Positions 36,577 to 49,894 of a stretch of 64,000 bases of DNA are shown here, piece by piece. Position numbers and translations under genes: made by a program. Origin of the DNA: Echinarachnius parma (taxonomy: Eukaryota; Echinodermata; Echinoidea; Clypeasteroida; Echinarachniidae). The DNA is taken from the NCBI GenBank assembly GCA_037951105.1, contig JBAMJV010003770.1, positions 1-64,000 of the forward strand. Direction: 5' to 3'. Position 1 is the first letter of the stretch; the number at the start of each line of letters is the position of its first letter. The notes below the pieces were generated by a model. That model ran no database searches, was not told the origin of the DNA, and saw only the letters and a program-made list of their open reading frames with translations.

Positions 36577-37133
36577 AAGCTTTCAATAAATACAGGATTG
36601 TAAGTGGAGTAAAGTCTTTCATTCACCAAAGCCATGTATTAACCCACCAAGGGGCATGTGAGCACGGGAAAAGTTTTCCCGAACATTTTGCCTCTAAAAA
36701 TATTATTTTCTCGGACAATACTATTATTATTATACCTTCCTTGGAATAAAATGGTTTCGTCAAGTGTAGTGAACCCTTTAAAAAATGTTAATTATCCTTA
36801 TATATTTCACATGCTTATCCCATTTTCTGATAATCCTAGTTATTATAATAATTGTATCTTCACCCCATAGTCATAGAGTAATATTTTGAACGTCTTTCTG
36901 ACTGTCGATCTCACTCATGCTGATAAATAATACAGCAAGCTAATCTGAATAAGTTATCTACATCAATAATATATCTGCATATATTATACATATCTACTTC
37001 ATAAACAAAATTTAACCAAACAACGTCTGTAATTTGTACAAATTGTTATGGCAATATTTTGGAAATTTTCATTAATTTTGTAATGTATCTGGTCTTTTAT
37101 TTTCATTACGTACTGATGAGTATTTCACTTGAA
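36577..37133. other. A/T-rich spacer between H3 fragment and H3
   Basis: No gene or repeat recognised. Confidence 0.5.
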
Positions 37134-37169
37134 TTCTTTCTTGGATTTGTGGTGGCTCTTAAAAGAGCC
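37134..37169 (-). terminator. H3 histone 3' stem-loop and downstream element
   Basis: On the minus strand GGCTCTTTTAAGAGCC (37154-37169) forms the 6-bp-stem, 4-nt-loop hairpin bound by SLBP. It is followed by ACCACA and the purine-rich CAAGAAAGA pairing region for U7 snRNA. It lies about 30 bp after the stop codon, as expected for a non-polyadenylated histone mRNA. Confidence 0.95.
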
Positions 37170-37198
37170 GTTTTTGTGTTAACTGTCAAAAAGACAAT

Positions 37199-37725
<527 letters not shown>

Positions 37726-37782
37726 TCGTAATACCTATGACGTTTCGCTTCTGCATTATTCATTAGCGACGATTTACACCTG

Positions 37783-38290
37783 TTCGTCAATAACGATTTT
37801 GTAAAATGCTATATTTAGCAAAAAATAATATGTTTATGTCCTAGATGTTAACATCACTAGACTCTATTTTATTCATAAAACAGTGATTGGTTAATACTTT
37901 TCTCAAAATATTGCGTATTTATATAATTTAGAGCAATTACACCAACTTTTCTACGAAACATATAGCGCGCGATCGACTCAGTACGATCGCCGCGCTCATG
38001 AATAATAATGAGCTGGCGTTCGGAGCGGGCAGATACGAAGATTCGTCAAAAACGATTTTGTAGAATGCTATATTTCTCAAATAATAATATGTTTATTCCC
38101 AAGATTTTAATATCAATAGCTTTATCGTATTTTTGAAATGGGACATTGTTATTACTTTTCTCAAAATAGTGTGTGATTGTAACATTTTTAGAGGAATTAC
38201 ACCAACTCTTCTACGAAACATAGTGCGCGATCGTTGCAGTGCGATCGTCACTCATGAATAATAATGAGCTGTTTTTAGGAGCTGGCTTAT
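37783..38290. repeat. Diverged tandem duplication between H3 and H4 (about 259-bp period)
   Basis: Two copies begin TTCGTCAAAAACGATTTTGT (37783 and 38042, with small changes). They share ATGCTATATTT, AATAATATGTTTAT, ACTTTTCTCAAAATA, AATTACACCAACT and CTACGAAACATA. Each ends in a GCGCGATCG...CGATCG palindrome followed by CTCATGAATAATAATGAGCT. The conserved ends could be regulatory or satellite-like. Confidence 0.8.
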
Positions 38291-38530
38291 ACGTAGGTAC
38301 ACGATTCGTGCACATGGTTATGTTACATATTTAACGGTAAAAACGCGTATAATCATTCTAACTTTGATTTTATTAAATATATTTATAATCAATATATGAA
38401 ACCACATACAAAATTCATACTGGGAGTTTATTTTAGTGGACTATTTTGCAATAATTGTAACGGACGAATCGCCAAACTGGGCTCGGAGACGAAACTGACG
38501 TCACGCATAGCCGATTTGCTACAACCGTGC

Positions 38531-38988
<458 letters not shown>

Positions 38989-39024
38989 GCATTTTGCTCT
39001 TTTCAGCAAAGCTTACCAACAAAC

Positions 39025-39060
39025 GGCTCTTTTTAGAGCCACCACAAATCCAAGAAAGAA
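39025..39060 (+). terminator. H4 histone 3' stem-loop and downstream element
   Basis: GGCTCTTTTTAGAGCC at 39025-39040, then ACCACAAATC and CAAGAAAGAA, 37 bp after the stop. Same arrangement as H3. Confidence 0.95.
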
Positions 39061-40839
39061 TTCACGAAGATTTGTCTGTGTGTATATATGTTTAGCTCAT
39101 TGTTAATTTTATTTCCACATTCGTAATAATTACTTCGTTCACAAACGAAACACTCGTAACGCTACTCACGGTGAATCAAATTTTTTTTCTTCACAAATGA
39201 ATTGCACATGATAGGCAAATAAGACACATTTACATCCGTGTATATAGTCTGTAGAACTATCTAATGTGATGAAAACATAAACGTGTTTAAAATAGAGGAC
39301 ATGGATGGCTATTAGAAACGGGTATTGCAATTGCTTTTCTAGCTTGTGTTACTGTTAGCACAGTTAATTTCGTGAAGTGAACGAAACCGTCAAACGGCAG
39401 ACGGTATAAGACGGAAAACTGAAATGATACAAACTGGTTTGACCAGTTCTAAAAATCGTATTTCCTGCTTTTTCGATCTTGTTTAAAAGTTAAAGTGATA
39501 CCTGTAAAGTGTCAGATATTGCACAAAATGACATTTGAGACTTCAATCCTATATCAATATAATTGTAAAATACAATTGAAAGATTTGTGAAAGTTTGAAA
39601 GAAAACGAACACTGTTTACCTAGTGAAAAAAACGAATATTGAGTTCATATTTTATCACCGAATACTGATGGTCTGCCATACATTTGTCGCAGTAAATAAT
39701 GATCCGTTTGAGATATTCGCACCCGTGTTTGATTACAGCTCAGACGTAGTACAGAATTCATGGAATTTGTGCTCGCTGGGTTCAAAGTTCAATCTCCGGA
39801 ATGTTCCCACGCGTGCTGCAATGCGGACGCGTTTAGCTACAACAATTGTACTTTTTTTCAATTGCGTTGATTAACGCTTTAGAAATAATGATTTTCAATG
39901 ATAATTATCTTCATACTAAAGGGACATTTGAAAAAATCAAACCCTATTTTATTCTTCTCTTACCATAAGCTAAACAACACGGTAGAAGAGAAACGAGGAA
40001 GCTCCAAGTAATTTTCGTGGATTTGGACACTTTACAGGTATGACTTTAAGGTTTTTCCGAAAGTGATATTTGAGTATGTATAACTGAAGTCTGAAATAGT
40101 GTGCTAATTTGATATGGAATGAACATAGTGTATCTGGATATTGAAAAGGTGAACATATGCAACGATGTGTGTTTTATCACCTACTGCCCGTTGATTTGTG
40201 TACAAACGAAAAACGCCCCGGAACGACTTTCAATTAAATCAATCATAGAAAATCCAAATCTATTTCACATTTTCTGTTACCATTATAAGCAACAAGGAGC
40301 AAGAGAAATGTAGTAACATTGTCCAAAACTCTAGCACTAGCAGTTTTTCTCATACATTTGTTCGAGAAGCACGGGACGGGTTTCGGGTTTTCGACTTTCC
40401 CTTGGGGCTTGGGCAGAAGTGTTAAGATATTTAACTATCCACTGGATAGTCGTGACCGTGTACAAAGCCAGTGCAATAAGTTAGTGAATACCACTTTGTA
40501 TTTTCGCTCATTACTCGGCCATAATTATAACATCAATTTAATTTAAAATTTGCACACATTACTCAGTGGACATATCGGATCACAAAAAGTAATTTAGATG
40601 TATATCACTATGTATATCACTAAAAGTTATTCCTATTTTGTATTATGTTTCACAGTGGCGTGGCGTGGCGTGGCACGCAAATTACAATTTATTTAGTGAA
40701 ATTACTCGAGTAATTTATAAAATATTGATCATGATTCAAAAGGATCTTCATTATTGTTGTCATGCGCAAAAAGTGATGAATGGTTGTCCTCTTGAGTATT
40801 GCGTGATAGTTGAGTTTATACAGTTTCGGTCAAACGGAA
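39061..40839. other. Gene-free spacer downstream of H4
   Basis: I find no further histone gene and no other known protein. Short open frames lack any recognised domain. Confidence 0.5.
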
Positions 40840-41000
40840 TTTTAGTAACCAAAACCTGCACCATTACAATACCAACTAATAGTTATAACTCCAACATGCT
40901 CGAAAGGAATACAAAAGTACGAGCGACTAAATAAAAAGCCTCAAAAAGAGCCGTTAAAACTCTAGAGGGCGCTCTCTAAACTGGTTTCAACCATAATTAA
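40840..41000 (-). repeat. Segment P, uninterrupted copy (reverse)
   Basis: The reverse complement reads GGTTGAAACC...GAGAGCGCCCTCT, then AACGGCTCTTTTTGAGGC, then GAGTTATAACTATTAG and GTGCAGGTTTTGGTTACTAA. It matches 31391-31534 joined to 36271-36310. AACGGCTCTTTTTGAGGC looks like a worn histone stem-loop. Confidence 0.7.
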
Positions 41001-41034
41001 AATAAAATATGTTGCATGTGCATGTCTTGTTAAA

Positions 41035-41360
41035 ATAGTGATTAGATAGAGGGATAATCAACAACTAATTTATTCAAAAACCTCTTTTGTAAAATTTTAA
41101 ACAGAGGAAGCATTTTAATTATTTTTTTTTACGGCTGGTTCATAATTATCGAATAATTGTGGGGCCCTCAAGTATTACAAATATATTTATGATATTTCAC
41201 CCGTTTCTGAACCGATTTTGATCAAATAACATTTTCTGTCATTCTGTCATTAAAATTGTATGCTCTTTCAAATTTGACACTCAGTTTTTCATTATCTCAC
41301 AACAAAATTATTTTGTGTAGCGCCCTCTATACCAAAACTCAACTATCCCTTTAAATGGAT
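41035..41360 (-). repeat. Dispersed repeat family Q, copy 2 (reverse)
   Basis: Complement of the 24785-25129 copy (GAACCGATTTTGATCAAAT, GCGCCCTCTATACCAAAAC, CCCTTTAA end). It lies next to P here, as in the left copy once element 2 is removed. Confidence 0.75.
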
Positions 41361-41625
41361 GTTATATGTTATGGCGGAGTAATGAGCAAACATGCAAAGA
41401 GATATTTACTAACTCATTGCACTGAATTTGTAGGACAGTCTGAACGTCTGAAATCGGAATATCTGAAAATCTGAATACTCCAATCGTAAATATCTTTAAA
41501 AACCAAAACATGCTCCATTATGCTTCTATTGGTAATTCATACGAACATCAAGGTATGAGAGAACCATCTAATGAAGTTTTGTGGTTTTGGAAAATGTTAG
41601 TAGAATCCTTTAAAACATCAAAAAT
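41361..41625 (+). repeat. Dispersed repeat family R, copy 2
   Basis: TGGATGTTATATGTTATGGC, AAAACATGCTCCATTATGCTT, CAAGGTATGAGAGAACCAT: same order as at 20270-20575. Confidence 0.65.
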
Positions 41626-42472
41626 ACAAATTCAAATAGCCCTTTAGAAATAATTATGTCCATTATTAACATAATAATTAAGCTTCAAAATTATAAAATA
41701 ATTTTCCATGAATATTATTTGAAATTCTTCATTGTAAACTTGATTACAGAATATTATTAGGATCTTATGAACTATCATGGATTATACTAGTATAATCCAC
41801 ATAATTATACAGGTAATTATTTTACTCCACATTGTACAGTATTCTAACGAAACATGCAAATTAAACAACAAACAAAGAAAATAACTGACCACCATGAATG
41901 GGTGGTGACTTAATTGATTAATTACTCAACAACATTTGCTTTTCAAAATGTTATGTTATACTCACAAAAAATCTTGACTTTGAGTTCCATTTTTGTTCTT
42001 GCTCCTCTGTCGTCTGACTGAATCACGCCCGCAATCATCACGACACTGACTTTATTTTGTTGTTGAAAAACAAGCGAAATCGGCGACTCTGGTTGGCGTA
42101 ATTTGGTAAATTATAAAAAGTCGATCGCATGCTCCTGACAAAAATGACAGGTAAAGATTATTCCAAAAATGTCAACAACTTTTGGACCTTTTTATTGAAA
42201 ACAGGAAAGATGTGAACCATTTGGGTGAGTTTCACATACATTTGTGCATATTCATTTTTTGTAACAGTAACATATTTTGCCGCTAAGACACTGTTTATTT
42301 CAAGTGTAAATTTCAGCACTTTTTACTGTTGTGTGCCTTCACTTCCCACGGGGCCAGGTATGCTATAATGCGTGTTTGAGTGTCTATACTAATCCATGAA
42401 ACTATGGAAGTAATCAATGACTGTAACACTTGAACGTAATTTTGTGCTTGTAGCTTGAAATCCCCTTGGACA
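41626..42472. other. A/T-rich spacer
   Basis: No gene recognised. Confidence 0.5.
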
Positions 42473-43432
42473 GACGTCATCTGTTTTAGTGTGCATTGTG
42501 CGTGCAATATTATTGTTGTGCGTGCATTATTTGTGTATTTCTGCTGTACCGTGTCGCGTTAAAAAAAATGGATATCCCTTGTGAAATAAAATAAGAGTAG
42601 AGTAACATGTTTATGATGTATGTTCACAGAGATTATTTTTTATGTATGACTGCATGATCCACCAATCAAAAACTCGCTTCAAGTGGCACCATCGATATTG
42701 GTATCACCATGGACCCTACTAGCTATAGGCAAAGACACTACAAGGGGAAGACTGGACACTGCGCCGGTTTTGTACAGCGATCAATGAAACGCTGAATTTC
42801 GTACATATTGTATTTATGTCGTACATGGGGAAGGGCGCCCCCTAGCGTTGAGTAGGTAAACTTCTTGTCGTTTTCGCGCGTAGCCATTGCAAACACAATA
42901 GGGAACAATGGCGAGCAGGTCGAAAATAGCTGTATCTCCATTTTGGAAAGAGGTGTACCTTTGAAACTTTGCATACAGATAGCATTCTGGTAGTTCTTTA
43001 AAATGATACCAAATTTGTTAGGAAAGGTTTTGTAGTTTTGAAACAAATTAAGAAAATGTTTGCAAAAAATCCCAAAATGTAACGGTGCCACCCTATTTGG
43101 GAGGCGAGTTCATGACACATGACCATTTATTGTTTGTTTGTTTGTTTATTTTATTTAATCACGGTATATATACAATAATAAAATGCCCGCTTTCAGCTAC
43201 AAGCTGTTTTTCAGCAGGGCCGTGAAACATAAGAATACAGAAATACATAAGATACATAAAATAATACAAAATATACATTACAAACAGGTTATTTAAGAGA
43301 AAAAAAAACAGAAAAAACAAATTTACAAAGATAGGAGTAATAATAATTTACAAATATTAATCAGAATGAACGAGGAAACCAACAGGCATAAGTACATGAG
43401 TATAACAATCATTGAACAGCTAATATGCACAT
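42473..43432. repeat. Left arm of a 0.96-kb inverted repeat
   Basis: Reverse complement of 45515-46468 with very few differences (for example a 2-base indel near 42815/46128). The arm spans 257 bp of flank, the left end of the foldback element and a LINE tail. Confidence 0.9.
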
Positions 43433-43899
43433 ATGGTGAGGGAGGGGGCGCAGGACAATTCCCACTCCCCTTCCTCAGAATTTTCAAAGAGATAATTTAT
43501 CTCTAATTTTGTTAGCATTTTTTAGAGAAAAAAAAATATTGTCAAAATGTGAATCGTTTCTCGCGAAATTGCATTCAATCTTAACTTGGGAAATTTCCCT
43601 TCGGTGGACATGCAGTGCCCACAAACGCGCATTTTCATTTGCATTCCCCCAACCTCCCACCCCCCACCCCGGAAAAAACCCTCTGGGTAGACCTACACTC
43701 TCACAGCTAGAATTTGGGTGGAGGCAAGGGTATGGCCGCACGGCAGCTGGAGGGGGGGGGGGGGGGGGGATGGGGTCCCCTAGAAATCTGTTGTTTTGTT
43801 TTGGGTGTTTTTTTTTAAATAGTTAGTGTGCCACAGCCTATTTCTAGTTCTGAATTTAAAATCTCCATGTGGGAAAGCTGCCAGAAAACTGGTCATGTT
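43433..43899. other. G-rich spacer inside the composite
   Basis: Includes a long G run at about 43752-43769 and C-rich tracts; no terminal repeats or gene recognised. Confidence 0.45.
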
Positions 43900-44075
43900 A
43901 TTGTAGACACATACACACACAAACACATGACACATCAACATACATACATGTAGGCCTACAAACATACAAACACATACACATACTATCACACATACATACA
44001 CAAATGTATACAAACACACACACACAAATGCACAGACATACAAACACGCATACATATACACACACACACACCAAC
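43900..44075. repeat. Imperfect (CA)n/(ACAT)n microsatellite
   Basis: Runs of ACACACAAACACA and ACATACATACA. Open frames on both strands here are artefacts. Confidence 0.85.
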
Positions 44076-44230
44076 AAAATAAACGATGCAATGAGATCTC
44101 AGTTTGATCTAAATTTTAATTACACCTTAAATTAAATAACTGCCTTTGTTACCTACAATTTTTTAAAATATCAAAGCTAATTTATATTATATAATGGCAA
44201 GGATTCATAAAACGTTCTGTTGATTAACTA

Positions 44231-45211
44231 TACTCCGCCAAAAAAGAAACTGGACACTTGTATGAGACCAAATATTTCGTATTCATTAACGATAAAATAT
44301 ATGATATTGTATATCAAATTAAAGATAAAATTACCCTCTTCAATATTCGCATAAAATCCAGATGAAATCATTCATGCATGACTTGTCACGGTCAAGTAAC
44401 CACACCAAGGTCTGTTTTCAAAAATAGCAAAAATGGAACATCCACGCAACCATATAAATGTTGATAAGCATAATCTTAAACGCTATATTCATGAGATGGC
44501 ATATTTTTTCATTACAAATGTGACCTTTTCTATCTTCATCTCAATAAAGAGTATAAATGAAGACAAATTGTGAACGTTATAGGTGGTATTTTAATCAAAA
44601 AGTAACAAAATGGGGAATTCCATGGCAAAGCTTTATTAGTCAAAACCACAGTTTGTGCCCTTATTTCAGCATGAAAATGGTATAAATAGGATTCTACCGT
44701 AGTCCAAAGATCTTCGAAACCTGAAGTCACCCTTGGTCAAACAGTTGGGCAGTCTTTAACATGCCATTTCTCTAGGTAAATATGGTTAAAATTGCAGGGG
44801 ACACATGAAATAGACAAGCTTCATGCCTCTAATACAGACCAGTATGATAATGCTCTCATAACCTGGCCCTGTTTTATTGACAAATTTGTATTTCCAGAGT
44901 TTGTTCATAACAATAAAGTTGAATAATGTCATAATTTAGTTGCCCCGCTCATCTTGTTTTAAGTGAAACGCTTACTATCATTTCAGTCGAATGGTGTGGT
45001 CCCTCATTGTTTTGCTATTTTTGAAAACAGACCTTGCTATTGTTAATTGACCATGGCATTTCATGCATGAACGATTACACCTTTAAGTTATACCCTGCAT
45101 GTAGAGGACTAAATTCCCTTTAATTTGATATATGATCATGTACACTTTATCGTACATTAGTATGAAATATTTCAACTTATACAAGTGTCCAGTTTCTTTT
45201 TTTGCGGAGTA
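44231..45211. mobile_element. Mariner-like palindromic element flanked by TA
   Basis: Ends TA|CTCCGCCAAAAAAGAAAC and GTTTCTTTTTTTGCGGAG|TA form long inverted repeats. Inner blocks (GAAAACAGACCTTG/CAAGGTCTGTTTTC) also pair, so it is largely palindromic over about 980 bp. A TA duplication fits Tc1/mariner; no transposase frame remains. Confidence 0.65.
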
Positions 45212-45234
45212 TATATATATGGTCATTTTCACAA

Positions 45235-45820
45235 TCAATAGTATAAAAAGTGGTACAAAGGGTTACATTTTAGAATTGATAATTTGAAAATTCTTCAAAA
45301 AAGTTTCTTGGTATTGAAATTTTATGGAACAATACGTTTTGGAGCTTAATCTTATTCTGTTTTCATTCACCATGGATACATAATTGTTCGAAATAGCCCA
45401 TTATATGATGCATCAAAACTGTTCAACATTCTACCTATTCATTTACGAATTATACACGACGTTAAGATATTTAAAAAGGAAATAATGACGCTAACCATAC
45501 TAGATTTATAATTCATGTGCATATTAGCTGTTCAATGATTGTTATACTCATGTACTTATGCCTTTTGGTTTCCTCGTTCATTCTGATTAATATTTGTAAA
45601 TTATTATTACCCCTATCTTTGTAAATTTGTTTTTTCTGTTTTTTTCCCTCTTAAATAACCTGTTTGTAATGTATATTTTGTATTATTTTATGTATCTTAT
45701 GTATTTCTGTATTCTTATGTTTCACGGCCCTGCTGAAAAACAGCTTGTAGCTGAAAGCGGGCATTTTATTATTGTATATACCGTGATTAAATAAAATAAA
45801 CAAACAAACAAACAATAAAT
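45235..45820 (+). pseudogene. 5'-truncated LINE: end of ORF2 and 3' UTR
   Basis: 45390-45512 translates as RNSPLYDASKLFNILPIHLR, then FKKE and a stop, the C-terminal tail typical of non-LTR reverse-transcriptase proteins. It is followed by GGCCCTGCTGAAAAACAGC...GGGCATTTTATT and an (ATAAACAAAC)-type tail, common at LINE 3' ends. The catalytic part is missing. The tail half is duplicated in reverse at 43131-43432. Confidence 0.6.
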
Positions 45821-46468
45821 GGTCATGTGTCATGAACTCGCCTCCCAAATAGGGTGGCACCGTTACATTTTGGGATTTTTTGCAAACATTTTCTTAATTT
45901 GTTTCAAAACTACAAAACCTTTCCTAACAAATTTGGTATCATTTTAAAGAACTACCAGAATGCTATCTGTATGCAAAGTTTCAAAGGTACACCTCTTTCC
46001 AAAATGGAGATACAGCTATTTTCGACCTGCTCGCCATTGTTCCCTATTGTGTTTGCAATGGCTACGCGCGAAAACGACAAGAAGTTTACCTACTCAACGC
46101 TAGGGGGCGCCCTTCCCCATGTACGACACATAAATACAATATGTACGAAATTCAGCGTTTCATTGATCGCTGTACAAAACCGGCGCAGTGTCCAGTCTTC
46201 CCCTTGTAGTGTCTTTGCCTATAGCTAGTAGGGTCCATGGTGATACCAATATCGATGGTGCCACTTGAAGCGAGTTTTTGATTGGTGGATCATGCAGTCA
46301 TACATAAAAAATAATCTCTGTGAACATACATCATAAACATGTTACTCTTATTTTATTTCACAAGGGATATCCATTTTTTTTAACGCGACACGGTACAGCA
46401 GAAATACACAAATAATGCACGCACAACAATAATATTGCACGCACAATGCACACTAAAACAGATGACGT
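45515..46468. repeat. Right arm of the 0.96-kb inverted repeat
   Basis: See the left arm. It ends at GATGACGTC, after which a second, shortened copy of the element end (46469-46653) follows. Confidence 0.9.
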
Positions 46469-46980
46469 CCAAAATGGAGATACAGCTATTTTCGACCTGC
46501 TCGCCATTGTTCCCTATTGTGTTTTTAATGGCTACGCGCGAAAACGACAAGAAGTTTACCTACTCAACGCTAGGGGGCGCCCTTCCCCATGTACAACATT
46601 CAGCGTTACACAAAATCCCCGAAGTGTCCAGTCTTCCCCTTGTAGTGTCTTTGCTATAGGTCCATGGTCCAAAGCGCATGCTCAATCAATTCGACACAAT
46701 ATTACATTTGTAAATAATACATTCTACAATCAAACCAATTTCGGAATATGCGCACAGGACAGACGGCCATTATGGAATGGATAACAGCACTTGTTTTAAA
46801 ATGAAATCTGCTCTCCCACCCGAAAAAATATCGACTTCTTGCTTTTCGTTGGTTTATTCAAGTGGTGAGTACTGTAAGCATCTGTGATAACTACTATTAT
46901 TCACAATTATTGTATTAATTAATTACTTCAATAATTAAAGAAAGTTATTTCAATAAAATGAAAGTTGGTTGTCATTGAGG

Positions 46981-47856
46981 GAGGGGCGTCGATTTCTTCT
47001 CATGGTTGGGGGGGATGATCAGGGGGTTTTACCCAATGACGATGCGGAGCATCGTCCACGAGCCGCGAAGCGGCGAGGCGATTTTTTGGGGCTATTTTGC
47101 TAAGGGGGGGGGGGGGTTTGACCCAATGACGATGCGGAGCATCGTCCACGAGCCGCGTAGCGGCGAGGCGATATTTGGGGGGCTATTTTGCTAAGGGGGG
47201 GGGGGGGGGGTGGGGGGGTTGACCCAATGACGATACGGATACTGTGTGGGTCTGGACACAATGATGGCGTTTTTCTATGCACATCACACTTTCACTTGGC
47301 AGCCCAAGGGGGGGGGGGGGGGGGTTTAAACCCATGATGGCGTTTGTCTATGCACATCACACTTTCACTTGGCAGCCCAAGGGGGGGGGGGGGGGGGGGG
47401 TTAAACCCCCTAAACCCCCCACACCCCCCCCCCCCCCCCCCCGTAGATCCGCGCCTGGGTGGGGGTGTCCCCCCTCCCACGGTAGGAAGCTTTTGCATTT
47501 TGAGGCTTGAAATTGTGCAATCTTGAGCATACCTAAGGCATCAATTTCACGTTTTATAAACTTGTTTCTGAGTTACCGTGTTATAGATAAACACAATTAA
47601 TGAAATCAAGTTTGCAGAAAACCAAAGGGCGGATCGCACTTCTTTTGCTTATGGAGGAATGAGTAAGGACTTTCTAACATAAGACATACGATAGTAGCCT
47701 CTTCCACAATTACATGCGCCAGTATACTTTATTTTTATTTTTTTACCCTCCCAAATATTGGGGGGGGGGGGGGGGTGATGATAATACAGGCCATGGCCCC
47801 CACCTCAAATATTGGGGGGGATATATCCCCCCATCCCCCCGTGATCGACGCCCCTG
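46981..47856. mobile_element. hAT-like element with verified empty site
   Basis: Ends GAGGGGCGTCGAT and ATCGACGCCCCTG, target duplication CATTGAGG (46973-46980, 47857-47864). Segment B carries a single CATTGAGG at 53833-53840 with no insert. The interior has two or three copies of a CCAATGACGATGCGGAGCATC/CGCGAAGCGGCG block and several long poly-G or poly-C runs. No transposase. Confidence 0.92.
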
Positions 47857-48539
47857 CATTGAGGCATTTCAATATGAAGCAGAATATTATTATCTTAACA
47901 ACTTGGAATTTTACTATCAATTCAAATCCGAAACTTCAATTTTCATATTCTGTATGATTTCAACTTTCTGTAAAGATATTTGGCTAATATTGGTTTTTTA
48001 TTTGAAGCAAAACTTTAAATATCTTTTTAACGAAAGAGAAATTTGAAAAACCAAAACCTGCTCCATGATTCAATTAATAATACGGATAAAACAAGGTATG
48101 AGAGAACCATAGATTTCCAAATAAGTTTTGGTGATTTGGACAATGTTACTAGATCCCTTTACTATGTCTAATGAATATTCATTTTCGATTTAAATTGACA
48201 AAATCAACATTGTGTATGAAATGTAATTGTGTTGAAAATAACTATCAATTTTTTTTTTTATGTTCATTCTCTAAGTTAATTGAGAAAAAAATGAGTAAGT
48301 TTTGTTTAAATTTTAAAATAGGTACTGGCAATGTGAACATTTATTATGAAGATATTATTGTTGGTAGAAGGGGGGGGGGAAACAAGATAAATAATACTCT
48401 TTCAAAAATGCATCTAGGATCCTTTATTTCATTCAGAGACAGAAAAAAGTTTAAATAAAAAGAAAGATTTTTGAAGTTTTTCTCGAAGAAAAGTAAAGTG
48501 AGTAAGGAAATAATTTGAAAACAAAATCAAAGACATATT

Positions 48540-48660
48540 AATTATGTGTGCTATGACCGGAGTAATAATATAATATTGTGAAGCGCTTAGAGATGATTAT
48601 CAATCGTGAAAGGCGCTATATAAATGGTGTATATTATTATTATTATTAATTAAAGATATA
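48540..48660 (+). repeat. SINE-like 3' tail ending in (ATT)n
   Basis: GAAGCGCTTAGAGATGATTA...AAAGGCGCTATATAAATGGTG followed by (ATT)n. Duplicated at 54555-54655. No tRNA-like A/B boxes were recognised, so the class is open. Confidence 0.5.
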
Positions 48661-49894
48661 TATAATCCTGAAATTATTCTTTGAAGTCAGCATTTGCTGG
48701 TCGTTCTTTGCCTTATTAACTGTACTGAATCTGAATTTTGTAAACTGTGTTACTCTTTGATATATTTGTTGATATGTAAATGATGTTGATTAATTCTAGG
48801 ATATGTACGAATGTTTTTTCCCCGCTAAAATAAAAAAAAACAATATTATGGACAAATTAAGATGTGAAACATGTTGGGAAATAGTCAGACGGGTGCTTTA
48901 CAATTGTATACTATATTCATGACGTTGCTCAAACATTTTCAGCCCAGGGAAAGCAGTCACTGACGTGGGTAAAAGTCCCGGGTGCATAAATTGCGAATAC
49001 GAAACAAGGGGGTTTCCCGATTTAGTTGAAAATGATATCTCTCGGTCGCCATGACAGAGGCTATAAATATTGTTCGCTCGCACCGAACCCCAACTTTGAA
49101 CACTATTGTATGGGGCACAATGCACTATGATAATTATGCGTGACATATTATTTGTTTGTCAATGCTAACTATAGTATGGCTCAATAAACATCTATTTATC
49201 TATTTATTTCGGTATACAGGTATAAAATATTGACATGATACAAAGGTCCGAAGACCAACAATGATCATGGTGCATTGGTACAATAACAATAATAGTCATA
49301 TACGGTATACATTAAAAATACACATACATCTTAAACATATTATAATTATGCACAAAACAGATGCACATTTAACACTATTACAATAATTATAAAATTCAAA
49401 ATGATGAAAAAGCATTATTATAATGCTTTTCAGCAATAATATACTAACGTTCAGTTATACAAGTCCTCGAATTGACAACAGTGGTGAAGGAGAGGGAGGA
49501 GTTGGAGAAGTATAGAGCAGAATATAAGTAAGAACAAGGAGAGAGTTAAAACGATTGAGAGGAGACTGGAGGAAAAGAACGGATACTAATTTTTAAGCGG
49601 AATAGAAAGAAAGAGATAAAAGGGAAGCGGGGAAGAAAGACAGATACATAGTAGCATACATTGTATTTAACAACCTGTTTATATATAACCCTTCATAACG
49701 CCATATCATAAGCAATAAAAACGAATATACCCATACAATTATATTTATACAAAATAATGGCAATTTTCCGTTGTGAAATGGCTAAGATTTTCAAGCTCGC
49801 TCCGCTCGCTCACATACATAATATTTCACAACCTCGGGTGTTTATAATTGCCAAAGTTCCCTGGTGTAGGAGGGGGGATACCCCCCTCCCAAAC

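Larger units (their letters stand above)
42730..46653. mobile_element. 3.9-kb foldback composite insertion with target duplication
   Basis: Left end CAAAGACACTACAAGGGG, right end CCCCTTGTAGTGTCTTTG, flanked by direct CTATAGG repeats (42723-42729, 46654-46660). Segment B has one CTATAGG and no insert (53514-53520). The terminal inverted repeats are about 185-220 bp. The interior holds a mariner-like palindrome, a LINE 3' part and an inverted duplication that also copies the left flank. The superfamily is uncertain; no transposase found. Confidence 0.7.
46654..49640. repeat. Duplicated segment A (right part)
   Basis: Matches 53514-56297 at high identity from CTATAGGTCCATGGTCCAAA to GAAGCGGGGAAGAAAGACAG, apart from the hAT-like insert 46981-47856 and the absence of the 54875-55505 insert. 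It includes family R (48030-48160) and a SINE-like tail (48540-48660). No gene. Confidence 0.9.

Noticed and set aside
39061..40839. Search for H2A, H2B or H1 near H3/H4
   Set aside because: No recognisable peptide from these histones on either strand; only H3, an H3 fragment and H4 are present.
42738..46228. Conserved frame MAPLHFGIFCKHF... in both arms of the inverted repeat
   Set aside because: Present twice only because the arms are inverted copies; it spans the element's terminal repeat and has no known domain.
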